A stretch of DNA of 64,000 nucleotides from Tieghemiomyces parasiticus (Eukaryota; Kickxellomycota; Dimargaritomycetes; Dimargaritales; Dimargaritaceae). The notes under the pieces are model-generated. The model saw only the letters and a program-made list of their open reading frames with translations, had not been told where the DNA came from and ran no database searches. Numbering within the stretch: position 1 is the stretch's first letter; every line of letters starts with the position of its first letter. The translations under genes were made by a program, and so were the position numbers. Of the stretch, positions 1 through 9,946 are shown one piece after another. The DNA is taken from contig JANBPT010000123.1 of NCBI GenBank assembly GCA_027575765.1, positions 1 through 64,000 of the forward strand, written 5' to 3'.

Positions 1-432
<432 letters not shown>

Positions 433-1945
433 GGTGGCTATGGGGGGGCGCTGACCGGCGCTAGAAGGTGAGCGAGTGGGTAATGAAGTAGAGAAGAGTT
501 TCAAGGGGCGTCTCGGATGAAAACGATACAAAAAAGAGCGTAGTTTACACACTAATGGATGGCAACAGTCGAGAAGCAGGAGGGATCCGGATGAGAGAAA
601 TAGAGAGGGAGGAGGTGCCCGAAATCCGATGCAGACGAGGCGGTCAGAGAGGGTTGCTGGGAGTTAGCCAAGCGCAAGGAGAGGGGTAGCTGGTTGACCC
701 GTATGACAGTGCTGCTGGTAGAACTTGGTCTAACAGGTGTGAGCATCAGTTTGGCCCGTTCTCTCACTCTCTCTTTTTTTTTTGCGACGTCCTCTCTACT
801 TATGACGACAAAGTGGGGGGGGGGGTTGGACGACGTCTATTGGTAGTGGTACTTTGGTCAACTGGCCAGACGCTGCAGCAACGCCCTGTAGGATAATGTT
901 GAGGATAGGCAGTTTGTTCGACTTGCGGTGTCCATCCCCGCCGACCGGTCGATTATCATCGTCGAGGTTAGGGAGGACAGAGGACCAGGTACCAAAGAAT
1001 GTCAGTCACGCGGAGTTGGGTGGGGGAGTAGATAAGTCCACAGTATGCCTTGTAGAGGGTGCTTTACGCTGACCGTTAGCGGCCTACAGTCCGCTAACAG
1101 CCAAAGTATGATATGCAGGGCTCAATAGTAAGGCAACGTTTCACCTCAGCGCATTGTTTACCGGTCACATTGACCTGACCTGAATTCAACAGCATTCGAA
1201 ATGCGGTCAAAGCGGAGCGCCAGCAGCCCAGGAACTTAAAGTTCGTGCTAAACGCACCAGCCAATGTAAGTCAATATCGGGCCAGCTAAACTGGATAGCA
1301 TCTCTCTGCAGCCGCGGCTATCCCTAACTTTCACTCGGGGCATGGGTTCGGAGAATAGTTCCAGTATCAATGAGTCAAAATTTATGGGATTGCCAGTTGG
1401 AAACGCTGCACTGCCCGTTTTCAACCCACTGCCGTTGTATGGGTCGTAGGCACAACACAAGGTAGTTATGGCACTGCGGCACAGCACTGTCCCCACAGGT
1501 TTCATTGGTTTTCCCCATGGTGGGAGAAAGCGGCCAGCTTTGGGCCCGGAACTTGTGAAATCGGCACTGTTGGTCCCCTAGGCACAGCATCGCTGACCGG
1601 TAGCCAACGGCAGAGTGGTGGTTAGCACCGTGGTGTTATGTTTAACATATTCCGCAGCACTGCTTTTCTTGCACAAGCGCGCAATCAAGGCGGCCAAAGT
1701 TCTCCCCCTCCTCACCCCCCCCGTCCGCCCGAGCAAGGAAGTTCATAACCCACAAGCCGAAGCCGCCCTTTATCCGTTCCCTAAGTTCAAGTCAACAGCT
1801 TCACTGTTTCCTACTTAGCGTAAATAAGCTCGCACTCTTGTTATTCACTCCACATCTCCACAGCGTTTTCTCGAGCCTGGGCATTTCCCGTCGGTCGCTT
1901 TTCGCAATCACCACTTTACTTTCATTATAGTAGCCCACCGTCACT
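433..1945. other. Divergent intergenic region between eRF1 and RAD51
   Basis: This region carries the promoters of both flanking genes. It holds an 11-base G run at 815-825 after a T-rich stretch. No open frame resembles a known protein; short frames on both strands (for example minus 1505-1248) have no recognisable motif. Confidence 0.6.
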
Positions 1946-3121
1946 ATGCCGCAGCTCCAGCACGAGGAGGAGGAAGTTGAGACTATGGAGGAGGAGATGT
2001 CTGGTCCCCTGCCCATCGAGCAGCTTGAGGTAAGTGCCCTGAGGTTGGAGGTGAACGCGGGCGCTAGCCATAGGTCGTCTCAGCGCTTTGTTTAGGCCCT
2101 AGCTAGTTGGTTCACACCCTCCACTTTGCCACTTGTTCGGCTAACCCACCTCCGCTGGAAACCACCACCCATAACTTGATGATAGGAAAACGGCATCGGC
2201 GCCGCCGACGTCAAGAAGCTCAAAGAGGCTGGCTACTACACTGTCGAGTCGGTGGCCTACACGCCCAAGAAGACGCTGCTGACTATCAAGGGTATCTCAG
2301 AGACCAAGGCAGACAAGGTACTGGCCGAGGCCTCAAAACTGGTACCCATGGGGTTCACGACGGCCACGGAGTTTCACCAGAAGCGCGCCGAGCTGGTGAG
2401 CATTTCCACCGGGGCCAAGGAGCTGGATAAGCTGCTGGGTAGTGGAATCGAGACGGGCTCGATCACCGAGATCTTTGGGGAGTTCCGGACGGGCAAGAGT
2501 CAACTCTGCCACACCCTAGCGGTCACTTGCCAGTTGCCCATCGAAATGGGTGGTGGCGAAGGCAAGTGCCTGTACATTGACACCGAGGGCACCTTTCGAC
2601 CGGACCGTCTGCTGGCCGTTGCAGGACGCTACGGCCTGAACGGCGACGAGGTGCTAGACAACGTAGTGGTGGCGCGAGCGTACAACTCGGACCACCAGTC
2701 GGCCCTGCTGATCCAGGCCTCCGCCCTAATGGCTGAGTCGCGGTTCTCGCTACTCATTGTGGACAGCGCCACATCGCTCTACCGTACCGACTACTCGGGT
2801 CGCGGCGAACTGAGCGCCCGCCAGATGCACCTGGCGCGGTTCCTGCGGATGCTTATGCGTATCGCCGACGAGTTTGGCGTTGCCGTCGTTATCACCAACC
2901 AGGTCGTCGCGCAGGTTGACGGTGGTATGGCCATGTTCAATGCTGACCCCAAGAAGCCTATCGGTGGCAATATTATGGCCCACTCCTCTACCACCCGCCT
3001 TTACCTCCGTAAGGGCCGTGGCGAGACCCGTGTCTGCAAGGTTTACGACTCACCCTGCCTGCCTGAAGCCGAAGCTGTGTTCGCCATCAACGAGGATGGT
3101 ATCGGTGACCCCAAGGACTAG
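1946..3121 (+). CDS. RAD51: RAD51 recombinase
   Basis: Eukaryotic RecA-family ATPase that coats single-stranded DNA in the nucleus and drives strand exchange in homologous recombination. Exons are 1946-2029 and 2186-3121, with a 156-nt intron (GTAAGT donor, TAG acceptor). The product is 339 aa, the same length as human RAD51. An acidic N-tail is followed by the helix-hairpin-helix N-domain ([18 protein letters not shown]) and the linker phrase [13 protein letters not shown]. Walker A GEFRTGKS has its Lys at residue 132, and Walker B reads [20 protein letters not shown]. The L1/L2 loops and the C-terminal [15 protein letters not shown] are intact. The first exon was chosen because its ATG and phase restore the N-domain, which a start inside exon 2 would truncate. 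Nothing suggests the DMC1 paralogue. Confidence 0.97.
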
Positions 3122-4174
3122 ATAGTAAGGACATCGTCCAATCTTTGTTTCTTGCTGTTGGATTCCAAGCTATAGGTTTCACCACCTATTTCAAGCCTTA
3201 CACCACCATGTCGTACGCGAATCGTCATCCGATTTTGAATACCTTATGAGCTATACCATTTAGTAACGCCCCAGCTGTAAGCTCTCCATTAAACTGTACC
3301 TTTAGAACATTGGGAGGCCTTCAATGGTCTCTGATGGCCGTCAGTTTCCTGGTCAGTTGGACGCAGGAATGGCAAGTCGTGTGAGCTGCTGCGGCAAGAT
3401 AATTTAGACATCAGTGGCTAAAGCGGGCTGATATGGATCTGGTGGACCTCTTTTACAATCAGGTGACCATTAACAAAGTCACGTGGCTATTTAGAATAGA
3501 GCGGGGTCCAATTACTACAAGGAACCCACTGGGTAACTACTATGGCTATCCACCTTCTGGCGGTCTTAATACCATGGGTTGAAGGGGGAAGGCGGGGAGA
3601 ATACTGTGCCAGATTGTCCCACCCGCCGCCGAGGAAGGGGCCTTGGCAAGCGTAAAGGCGCTTGCAAGACCTTGTCGAAACACCGTGTCCAGGCCAAACG
3701 GTTGGCGAAAAATACAAAAAAAAATAGGGCACCACGCCGGGTACCCAGACCATTTTTCGCAAGCAATGGGTATGGGTGGCAAGCTAGAGATCCCACTGCA
3801 TGAAATACCCCCGGTACCGTCGTCCAGAGACACGATCCCCCTCTTCCTCTTCGACTCCTTCAGCTCGATCCACTTGGTTAGCGTCATCTTCGCACTCCAC
3901 CCCTCCCTCTCATCCCACATCTCTTCAAGGTAAGGCCTGATCCTCGCCATCAGTCGAGCAGCGCCCTGGAAAGACAGAATTGCTTCTTCAGGGCAGGCGA
4001 AACCCCAGCGAAGATGGCCGTTGCGGGAAGTCTGACAGCCACACTTGAAAAATAGTGTGGTCGATGAAGCCTATGCTTGATGTCCTGGATCTCTCCCCCC
4101 ACGACCGTTAGAGGGGCGAAGTCTGCTGGGATTCAAAAGGTCCCAGCGGCCTGCCCAACATTCTGATTTTCAAA
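3122..4174. other. Spacer with one unrecognised minus-strand reading frame
   Basis: This spacer holds the 3' region of RAD51 and the promoter of RPS19. On the minus strand a stop-free frame runs from about 4075 to 3546, described separately. Nothing else is recognisable. Confidence 0.5.
3546..3950 (-). CDS. Unrecognised ORF with protein-like composition
   Basis: A 134-codon frame begins at ATG 3950, and the same frame stays open upstream to about 4075 without another ATG. The 5' part looks like real coding sequence: FKCGCQTSRNGHLRWGFACP upstream of the ATG, then MARIRPYLEEMWDEREGW and a basic ELKESKRKRG stretch. The later part is less convincing. I recognise no family. It could be an exon of a spliced gene, a decayed gene or a mobile-element fragment. 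No splice sites give a clear longer model. Confidence 0.25.
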   Translation of the reverse strand: MARIRPYLEEMWDEREGWSAKMTLTKWIELKESKRKRGIVSLDDGTGGISCSGISSLPPIPIACEKWSGYPAWCPIFFCIFRQPFGLDTVFRQGLASAFTLAKAPSSAAGGTIWHSILPAFPLQPMVLRPPEGG

Positions 4175-4195
4175 ATGTCTCCGGATCTCCCCACT

Positions 4196-4303
4196 GTGAG
4201 CCCCTCCCTCTCAAGCTAACATTCCCCCTATCTTTCGACTTGCTGCCAACCTACCCTGTTCCCCTTCAACCTTTCCCGATATCTGTTTTCCATCTATCTC
4301 TAG
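4196..4303 (+). other. Probable 5'-UTR intron of RPS19
   Basis: A GTGAGC donor at 4196 and a pyrimidine-rich stretch ending in CTCTAG at 4303 directly abut the RPS19 ATG. An upstream ATG at 4175 would start a 7-codon exon in frame with the gene (MSPDLPT). Homology supports the ATG at 4304, so the upstream exon is either leader sequence or an alternative N-terminal extension. Confidence 0.55.
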
Positions 4304-4723
4304 ATGACTGCCACCTGTGTCAAGGACGTCTCCGCCGCTGCCTTCATCACGGCCTACGCCGCCCACCTGAAGCGCTCGGGCAAGCTCGAGATCCCCGTCT
4401 GGGTTGATCTGGTCAAGACCTCTTGCGCCAAGGAGCTTCCCCCTCAGGACCCCGACTGGTTCTACACCCGTGCCGCTGCCTTGGCCCGCCAGGTGTACAT
4501 GTCCCGCGAGCCCCTCGGTCTGGCTCACCTCCGCAAGCACTTTGGTGGTCAGCAGCGTCACGGTCGCCGCCCCAACCACGCCCGCAAGGCTGCTGGTGGC
4601 TGCATCCGCAAGCCCCTCCAGGCTCTCGAGAAGCTCGGTATCGTCAAGGTCGGTCCCAACGGTGGTCGTGTCATCACCCCCGCTGGCCGCCGCGAGCTTG
4701 ACCTGATTAGCGCCCAGGCCTAA
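4304..4723 (+). CDS. RPS19: 40S ribosomal protein S19 (eS19)
   Basis: Component of the small ribosomal subunit head, needed for late 18S rRNA maturation. The 139-aa product aligns along the whole family: N-terminal VKDV, then GKLEIPVWVDLVKT, WFYTRAAALARQVY and LQALEKLGIVK, ending in GGRVITPAGRRELDLISAQA. The coding sequence is one exon with the strong C-ending codon bias expected of a highly expressed ribosomal gene. The start is set by alignment of the first residues with animal and yeast eS19. The open frame on the opposite strand is a codon-bias shadow. An AATAAA lies about 300 nt downstream at 5034-5039. Confidence 0.96.
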   Translation: MTATCVKDVSAAAFITAYAAHLKRSGKLEIPVWVDLVKTSCAKELPPQDPDWFYTRAAALARQVYMSREPLGLAHLRKHFGGQQRHGRRPNHARKAAGGCIRKPLQALEKLGIVKVGPNGGRVITPAGRRELDLISAQA

Positions 4724-5670
4724 ACAGGAAAAAACGCCACCACCAAGATATATGCAATAACCCCCCCCCCCAAGCACGGCACTCTTGCCATCCCTTGTAA
4801 GGATACATAAGAGCGTGGGCAGAGAGGTTCTGCGATTTCTAAGGAAGGATTGATCATTCGAAGCTGGTTTGACCAACTGAGCTTGAGAGGCCTTCTACTG
4901 ATGACTTCGTTTGAGGTAATCCGCTAACATGTGTGGCCGGAAAGTCTAGCTCGAGTTGCAGTATCACTGATGAGACTCGACTTGTAGGGACACATGGATC
5001 AGCGTACCCTCGTCTGAGTCACCAGTAACCTACAATAAACACCCACCTGAAACCAAGCACTCGATTAACGGACCCGACACCGGGTGACTGAAAGAAGGTG
5101 TGTATTCAACGCCCCTTTGGTTACTACTCAATTCCTGCCCTGTAACTACCATCAGGATAATTTGGCAGTCCATCTCTCATGGTCATGGATACGGATAGCG
5201 AGGCTATTGATGAAAGACGTCGATGGGTGGGCTCAGTGCTAAAACAGGGTTTGCAGCTGCGGAGGAGAAGCTTAAGAGTATTTATGAGTTAACCAACCAA
5301 GTAGGGTTGGGAGCGAGTAGGCTGTGAGTAAATCAACAATTGAGGTAGGGTATTTATTGTACACATTCATGGATAGCTATTATGACGGGCGGGTTCATCA
5401 TTTTAATCACCTGGGGCTATGAGCCGGATAACCGTTTGGTGTAATGAGGGACTTGACCTCGACTCCTTTCGGTACAGGATTGTGAACCTTACATGTCAGG
5501 CGTAAGTTTAGTGACATTTTGGGTACCTACCTGCTACTTGCAAGGGAGGTTCCCAACGTTGGCGTTTTCCACTGGTCCAGTTCACTAGCTTCCCAAGGCT
5601 CGGGAATGAGTCCATCGTAACAGTACCGCCTGTCGCTGATGCCCTCAGCTGCAATGGCAAGCTGACCATG
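4724..5670. other. Convergent spacer RPS19 / TFIIE-beta
   Basis: The 3' ends of two convergent genes face each other here. An 11-base C run lies at 4761-4771, just downstream of the RPS19 stop. No gene is recognised. Confidence 0.6.
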
Positions 5671-7177
5671 CTACTTGGTATCCACCACATAGTCCTTGGT
5701 GAGGTCGATACCTTCCAAATGAGTGTTTGTGATCTTGACGCGACGGTTGCGTTGCTTGGCCTTCTTGCCCTTGCCCTGCAAGCAAAAAGACGTAGCGAGA
5801 CACATCATTGACGACCATGTCGAGAAGGAAGGTGTGTAAATTGACCACGAGGGCGAGCGCGATATGGCAAACACACACACACACACATATATAGCGTTTA
5901 GCATCCTAGATTCACTTTGACAAGCCATTAATCTCAAGGCCAAGCGGCTGCTACATTCAACCAAACCATTTGAGTCTTGTTCTGAACTTACATCGTTGGG
6001 GTCTGTGACTTTCTTCTGGAAGACCTCCATCTGCTTGAGACCAGCAAAGTCCAGTTCCTTGGACAGGTCGGCCTCGTCAGGGACTCTGACCTGATGCCAT
6101 AGGTCCTTAAACTCGTCCCCGACCGACACGCGAATTGCCGGGTGGGTATTGTAGAACAGGAGCCGCGGAGCGTTGTCTTTGTTGCGGATAGTATAGACGC
6201 GGCCCTCACGAACTAGGGGTTCGGCGGCCTCCCGCACGTTAAGCACGCAGTCTTTCAGGTCCTTAATGTCCGTCCCGCTCTCGTAGGCCCGGCTCTGCAG
6301 TAGCATTAGTAGGTCGTCTTTGGTGCGAAGGTCATAGTCTGGCTTGTACTCGAAAGTCTCGCTGTCCGGATCGTAAATGATCTTCTTATTCTCGGTCAGC
6401 CGTGCCCGCAGGTTGTCTACTTCGTTAACCTGGATGCCAGTCGCCGTCTGGATGTCCTCCTCTGTCTGGGGCGCGCAGACTTTCTGGAAATCGGAAATGA
6501 CGAAGTCGCAGCGGGAGAGCGGAGAATCGCAAAGGTGGGGATGAGTGTTGTTGGAACTGTGTAGTCGAAATACCCTAGCCTCGTTCCCAGCGACGCAAAA
6601 ATTCCCGAGCTAAACCCGCCCGAGGGAAGTGAAATCTTACCTTAAGATGATTGATGATGTGGTAGACAAGGGTTCCCGCGTGGCGGGTGGCTGATGTCTG
6701 GCCGGTCAGCAGCGGACTGCCCGTTGCCGATACCGGTGCGGAGGCCACTGTTCGGTTGGGAGTAGGTGCCGTGGGATGAGGGGGATTGTAGGGGAGAGCA
6801 AGAGCGACAGACAAGGACGGTTAGTGTTCCACCAATGCAAAGTGTGGCCAGGTTAGCAGGCAAACCTTCCGGTCCATAGCCACCACAGTAGTTCATTCTG
6901 GCAGGCTACTAAGCCCCTGTGTCAGCCCAGTTGTGGCCACCATCTCGCCCTGTATTACAGGGGACAAAATAAAAGCATTACCTGCTGTGGATATCCGTCC
7001 GCGGAAGTCCTTGAAGTACGACTCGCCACGCTGCTTCTTGGCCGAGGGCGGCTGCGACCCGATGGCGGCTAAGTTGCTCTCGCTGTCAGCCGAGCGGTGG
7101 ACTATGTGCCGCTTGAGCGACGGCTGTGCAGCCAGACGCTTCTTGAAGTCGGCCTGTTCCCGGAGTAGCGAGGACAT
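5671..7177 (-). CDS. TFA2: Transcription initiation factor IIE, beta subunit
   Basis: Small subunit of TFIIE, which joins the RNA polymerase II pre-initiation complex in the nucleus and recruits and regulates TFIIH. Four exons in agreeing phase (7177-6982, 6747-6641, 6483-5992, 5775-5671) give 299 aa; human TFIIE-beta is 291. The N-tail begins MSSLLREQADFKKRL, as in the family. The winged-helix core includes GTLVYHIINHLK and a second repeat ending in RLLFYNTHP. The basic C-tail reads KQRNRRVKITNTHLEGIDL. The first intron has a CTAAC branch-like element upstream of its acceptor. The last intron contains a CA/TA microsatellite. The start at 7177 is the first ATG matching family N-termini. Confidence 0.93.
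5871..5893. repeat. (AC)n/(TA)n microsatellite
   Basis: About eight AC repeats run into a short TA tract, inside the last intron of the TFIIE-beta gene. Confidence 0.9.
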
Positions 7178-8653
7178 GGTCGTCGAAGACTCTATAAATG
7201 ATAGAAAGGAATAAACGAGACAGTTGCAGTGGACAGAAAACCCCTTCTGAGAGAGCCGGTGAGGCTGGTTGGTTATGAGACCGAATTTTGAGGAGAATCG
7301 CGGAATGAGGAAGATTCTATGTAGTGAGGTGTTGGTACAGGAATGAATCGAGAAGTGGAACAAAGACCGGGCGGAACCAGGCACTATAGCAAGCGGTACA
7401 GCGACAGGCTACAAGCGACCTTGAGGCATTTGTGACCGATCTTGCGAGGGTAAAAATGGGCTGACTAGCCGACAAAAGGAAAGAGGAGATGAGATGGACG
7501 GTCGGGGAAAGAAAGTCACTGTCAGCCATAATCCGTAGAGCGCCCACTTTAGATAGAACCCACCACCCTTCTGCCGCATACATTTTCAAACCCCCCCCCA
7601 ACGTTTACAATTGGGGGATTCCTCACTGGGCTGCTGGTCGTGCAGCCGCAGGAGGGCGAATACCGGATGGCCTAGGATATAGTGGGAGGCCAGGAGTTCA
7701 TAGCAATAGCACGGTAAATTCGCAGTGGATGCATATCCAGCGAAGCGGGTCAGGTGGACAGGTTGTGGGCCTTTAAAGGCCCTCGCCTCCCAATGGCTTG
7801 GCTTGTGGGGCCACTAGCTGCGTGAACCGGCCAACTGCTACAGACCCGCCACAGTCGCACTTCGCCCGGGCCTGCAGCTGTCGACTCCAGCTTGCATCCG
7901 GAAGGAGCAAATTATGGGGCCGTTCCATGGTTCTGGAGCACCCGGGGCGTCCGAGTGGCCCGAATGGGTGCGTGGTGGGGCGGAGGAGAGAGTAGGCTCA
8001 GTCGAGGTGTCCCAGAAGACAGTTGTTAAGGGGCACATATTGCTCTCCTTACACACTTGCATTGTCCGCTGCGCTGGCTGAACGCTCTCTCCCGTTCTAC
8101 ATCAGCAGCAGCATGGGTACGAATCAACGAGTCCCCGACCATCAGCGCCTTTAACTCCCTTTGATTGTTAGCGTCGATTGATTATTTCCACTCAACCACC
8201 CTCCCTACCCCGCTCGTTCCCTCCGTCTCAGTCGTCTTCGTGGCTTTTCCCCTAGATATTCGCATGCCAGACGGCGGTCTTTAGTATATATTGCCACATT
8301 GCTCCATACCAGCCACACCCGTCCGTCTCCACAGCTTATCTCCTCTTGCGGTAACCCGCTTCCCCCCTCCCTAGTCGGGTCAAAGTCCGCACCCACCTCT
8401 GCTTACTCATCCACCTGAATTGCTGTGCTCACGTTACCTTGGTACATCCGAATCATCCCTGTTTTGACCTTCCGCTCGCTACCCTACCCTATATTCACCA
8501 ACGCAATCCCCAAGTTTGGGAGCAAAATCCCACCATCGTCATCAGCCCTCCTCTCCTTCACGCCGACTCCAGCTCCGCCAGGGCCGCTGAGAGGGACCAT
8601 CCGCATCGCCACAGTAGACTGCCCACGTCACCACCCTCCCTTCCGTATTCGCC
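7178..8653. other. Divergent intergenic region TFIIE-beta / LIM gene
   Basis: Promoter region for two divergent genes. Pyrimidine-rich sequence fills the last 450 bases before the LIM ATG, as expected of a fungal leader. No protein-like frame was found. Confidence 0.6.
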
Positions 8654-9946
8654 ATGTCCGTCCCGCCAGTACCACCGTCCAACCGGGCCAAGTCCCAGCT
8701 GATCTCGCGGCTCTCGTCACTCTCCCTGGCCAGCGAACGGGACGGGTTGTCGTTACCAGCCACTGCCCGGACCTCGCCCGAACAGCCCTTTTCGCCAGGG
8801 CCCCTACCAAGCGTCAACGACTCTGCTGTGTCCCTGGTTGACACAGAACCCCTCCCGCAGTCGGAGTTGAGCCTGGACACCCAGAACGTGACCTCCCTCG
8901 AAACCATGATTGAGAGCCTGGCTCAGGAAGTCAAACTGCTCCGCCACCAGGTCCGGGCCAGCGGTCGGCTTGCCATCCACTACGACCCCGGCGAGAATTC
9001 ATCGGTCGGCGGCTGGGACGAATCTAGTATCATGTCAGCCGGCGGCTCCACGGCCATCTGTGCCTACTGTGGTAAGGGCCTACCGGCCCTAGACTCTGAT
9101 GTGGAGCCTGGCCCAGCGGACGAACTGGCCGACCAACGCTGTTGTGATCTTTGTGCCGAACTCCTGCTTCACGTTGACCCGGATCGCACGTCACTTTCCA
9201 TCTCGGATAGCGCCTCGGCCCACCTGCCGGTCGAACCCTTACCCACCGACCCGCCCGCATTACCGTCCTCGGTTCGTGGTTCGTCTCAGGGACTGTCTAT
9301 TGCCTCACCCACCCCACCCCCGGCTGAACCTCGAGTGTCTCCGCCGCCGTCCGGCCGTCGAACCTCCCCACCCGACCCAGCGGCCTCGGTGGCGACAGCA
9401 GCCACTAGGGACACGCCGGCCGCCCCGGCCGAGCCCGCAACGCCTACCACCACCTTCACCTGCGGCCAGTGCCAGGAGCCCATCGACTCTAGCGTGGAAT
9501 TCTTGTCGGTGGCCGGACGCAAGTTCCACATGCTGCACTTCGTGTGCGAGTGCTGTGAACGGCCTCTAGCCCCAACGGGGTACCTCTGTTCAAACGGCAA
9601 GTACTATTGCCCGGACGACTACCGCCAGCTATTCGCTACTAAGTGCCAAGCCTGTCAGCTCACCATCGAGGACGAGCAAATCACCGCCCTGGGTACGTCA
9701 TGGCACGCCCGCTGTTTCCTGTGCACTACCTGCCGGTCGCCCTTCACTAGTGACACGTTTTACGAATGGAAGGGCAAACCCTACTGCGAGCGTCACTGGA
9801 ATGCCCGCCGCGGATCAGTCTGTCCCGTATGCGATAAGATCATCACTGGCCGCTACGTCGCCATCCAGGGCAATTATTACCACCCTGAACATTCACCCAG
9901 CTTGCAAACCAAGCTACCAATGCCTATCGGCTGCTACATCAAGTAG
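8654..9946 (+). CDS. LIM-domain protein with truncated third LIM
   Basis: A 430-aa cytoskeletal or signalling adaptor candidate, similar in layout to fungal paxillin-like proteins. The N-terminal ~110 residues are Ser/Pro-rich with a short helical stretch (SLETMIESLAQEVKLLRHQV). A CxxC...CxxC pair follows at about 137-167 (CAYCGKGL, CCDLCAELL), then a long Pro/Ser/Ala linker. LIM1 starts at Cys270 (CGQCQEPI) and LIM2 at Cys331 (CQACQLTI), both complete. LIM3 starts at Cys390 (CPVCDKII) and breaks off after YHPEH, keeping only its first zinc site; the frame then runs 18 unrelated residues to a stop. Neither alternative frame supplies the missing cysteines. The ATG at 8654 is the first in frame. 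The family assignment is firm, the specific role is not. Confidence 0.88.
   Translation: MSVPPVPPSNRAKSQLISRLSSLSLASERDGLSLPATARTSPEQPFSPGPLPSVNDSAVSLVDTEPLPQSELSLDTQNVTSLETMIESLAQEVKLLRHQVRASGRLAIHYDPGENSSVGGWDESSIMSAGGSTAICAYCGKGLPALDSDVEPGPADELADQRCCDLCAELLLHVDPDRTSLSISDSASAHLPVEPLPTDPPALPSSVRGSSQGLSIASPTPPPAEPRVSPPPSGRRTSPPDPAASVATAATRDTPAAPAEPATPTTTFTCGQCQEPIDSSVEFLSVAGRKFHMLHFVCECCERPLAPTGYLCSNGKYYCPDDYRQLFATKCQACQLTIEDEQITALGTSWHARCFLCTTCRSPFTSDTFYEWKGKPYCERHWNARRGSVCPVCDKIITGRYVAIQGNYYHPEHSPSLQTKLPMPIGCYIK

Noticed and set aside
4211..4876. 221-codon open frame antisense to RPS19
   Set aside because: Caused by the strong C-ending codon bias of RPS19; the product is low-complexity and matches no family.
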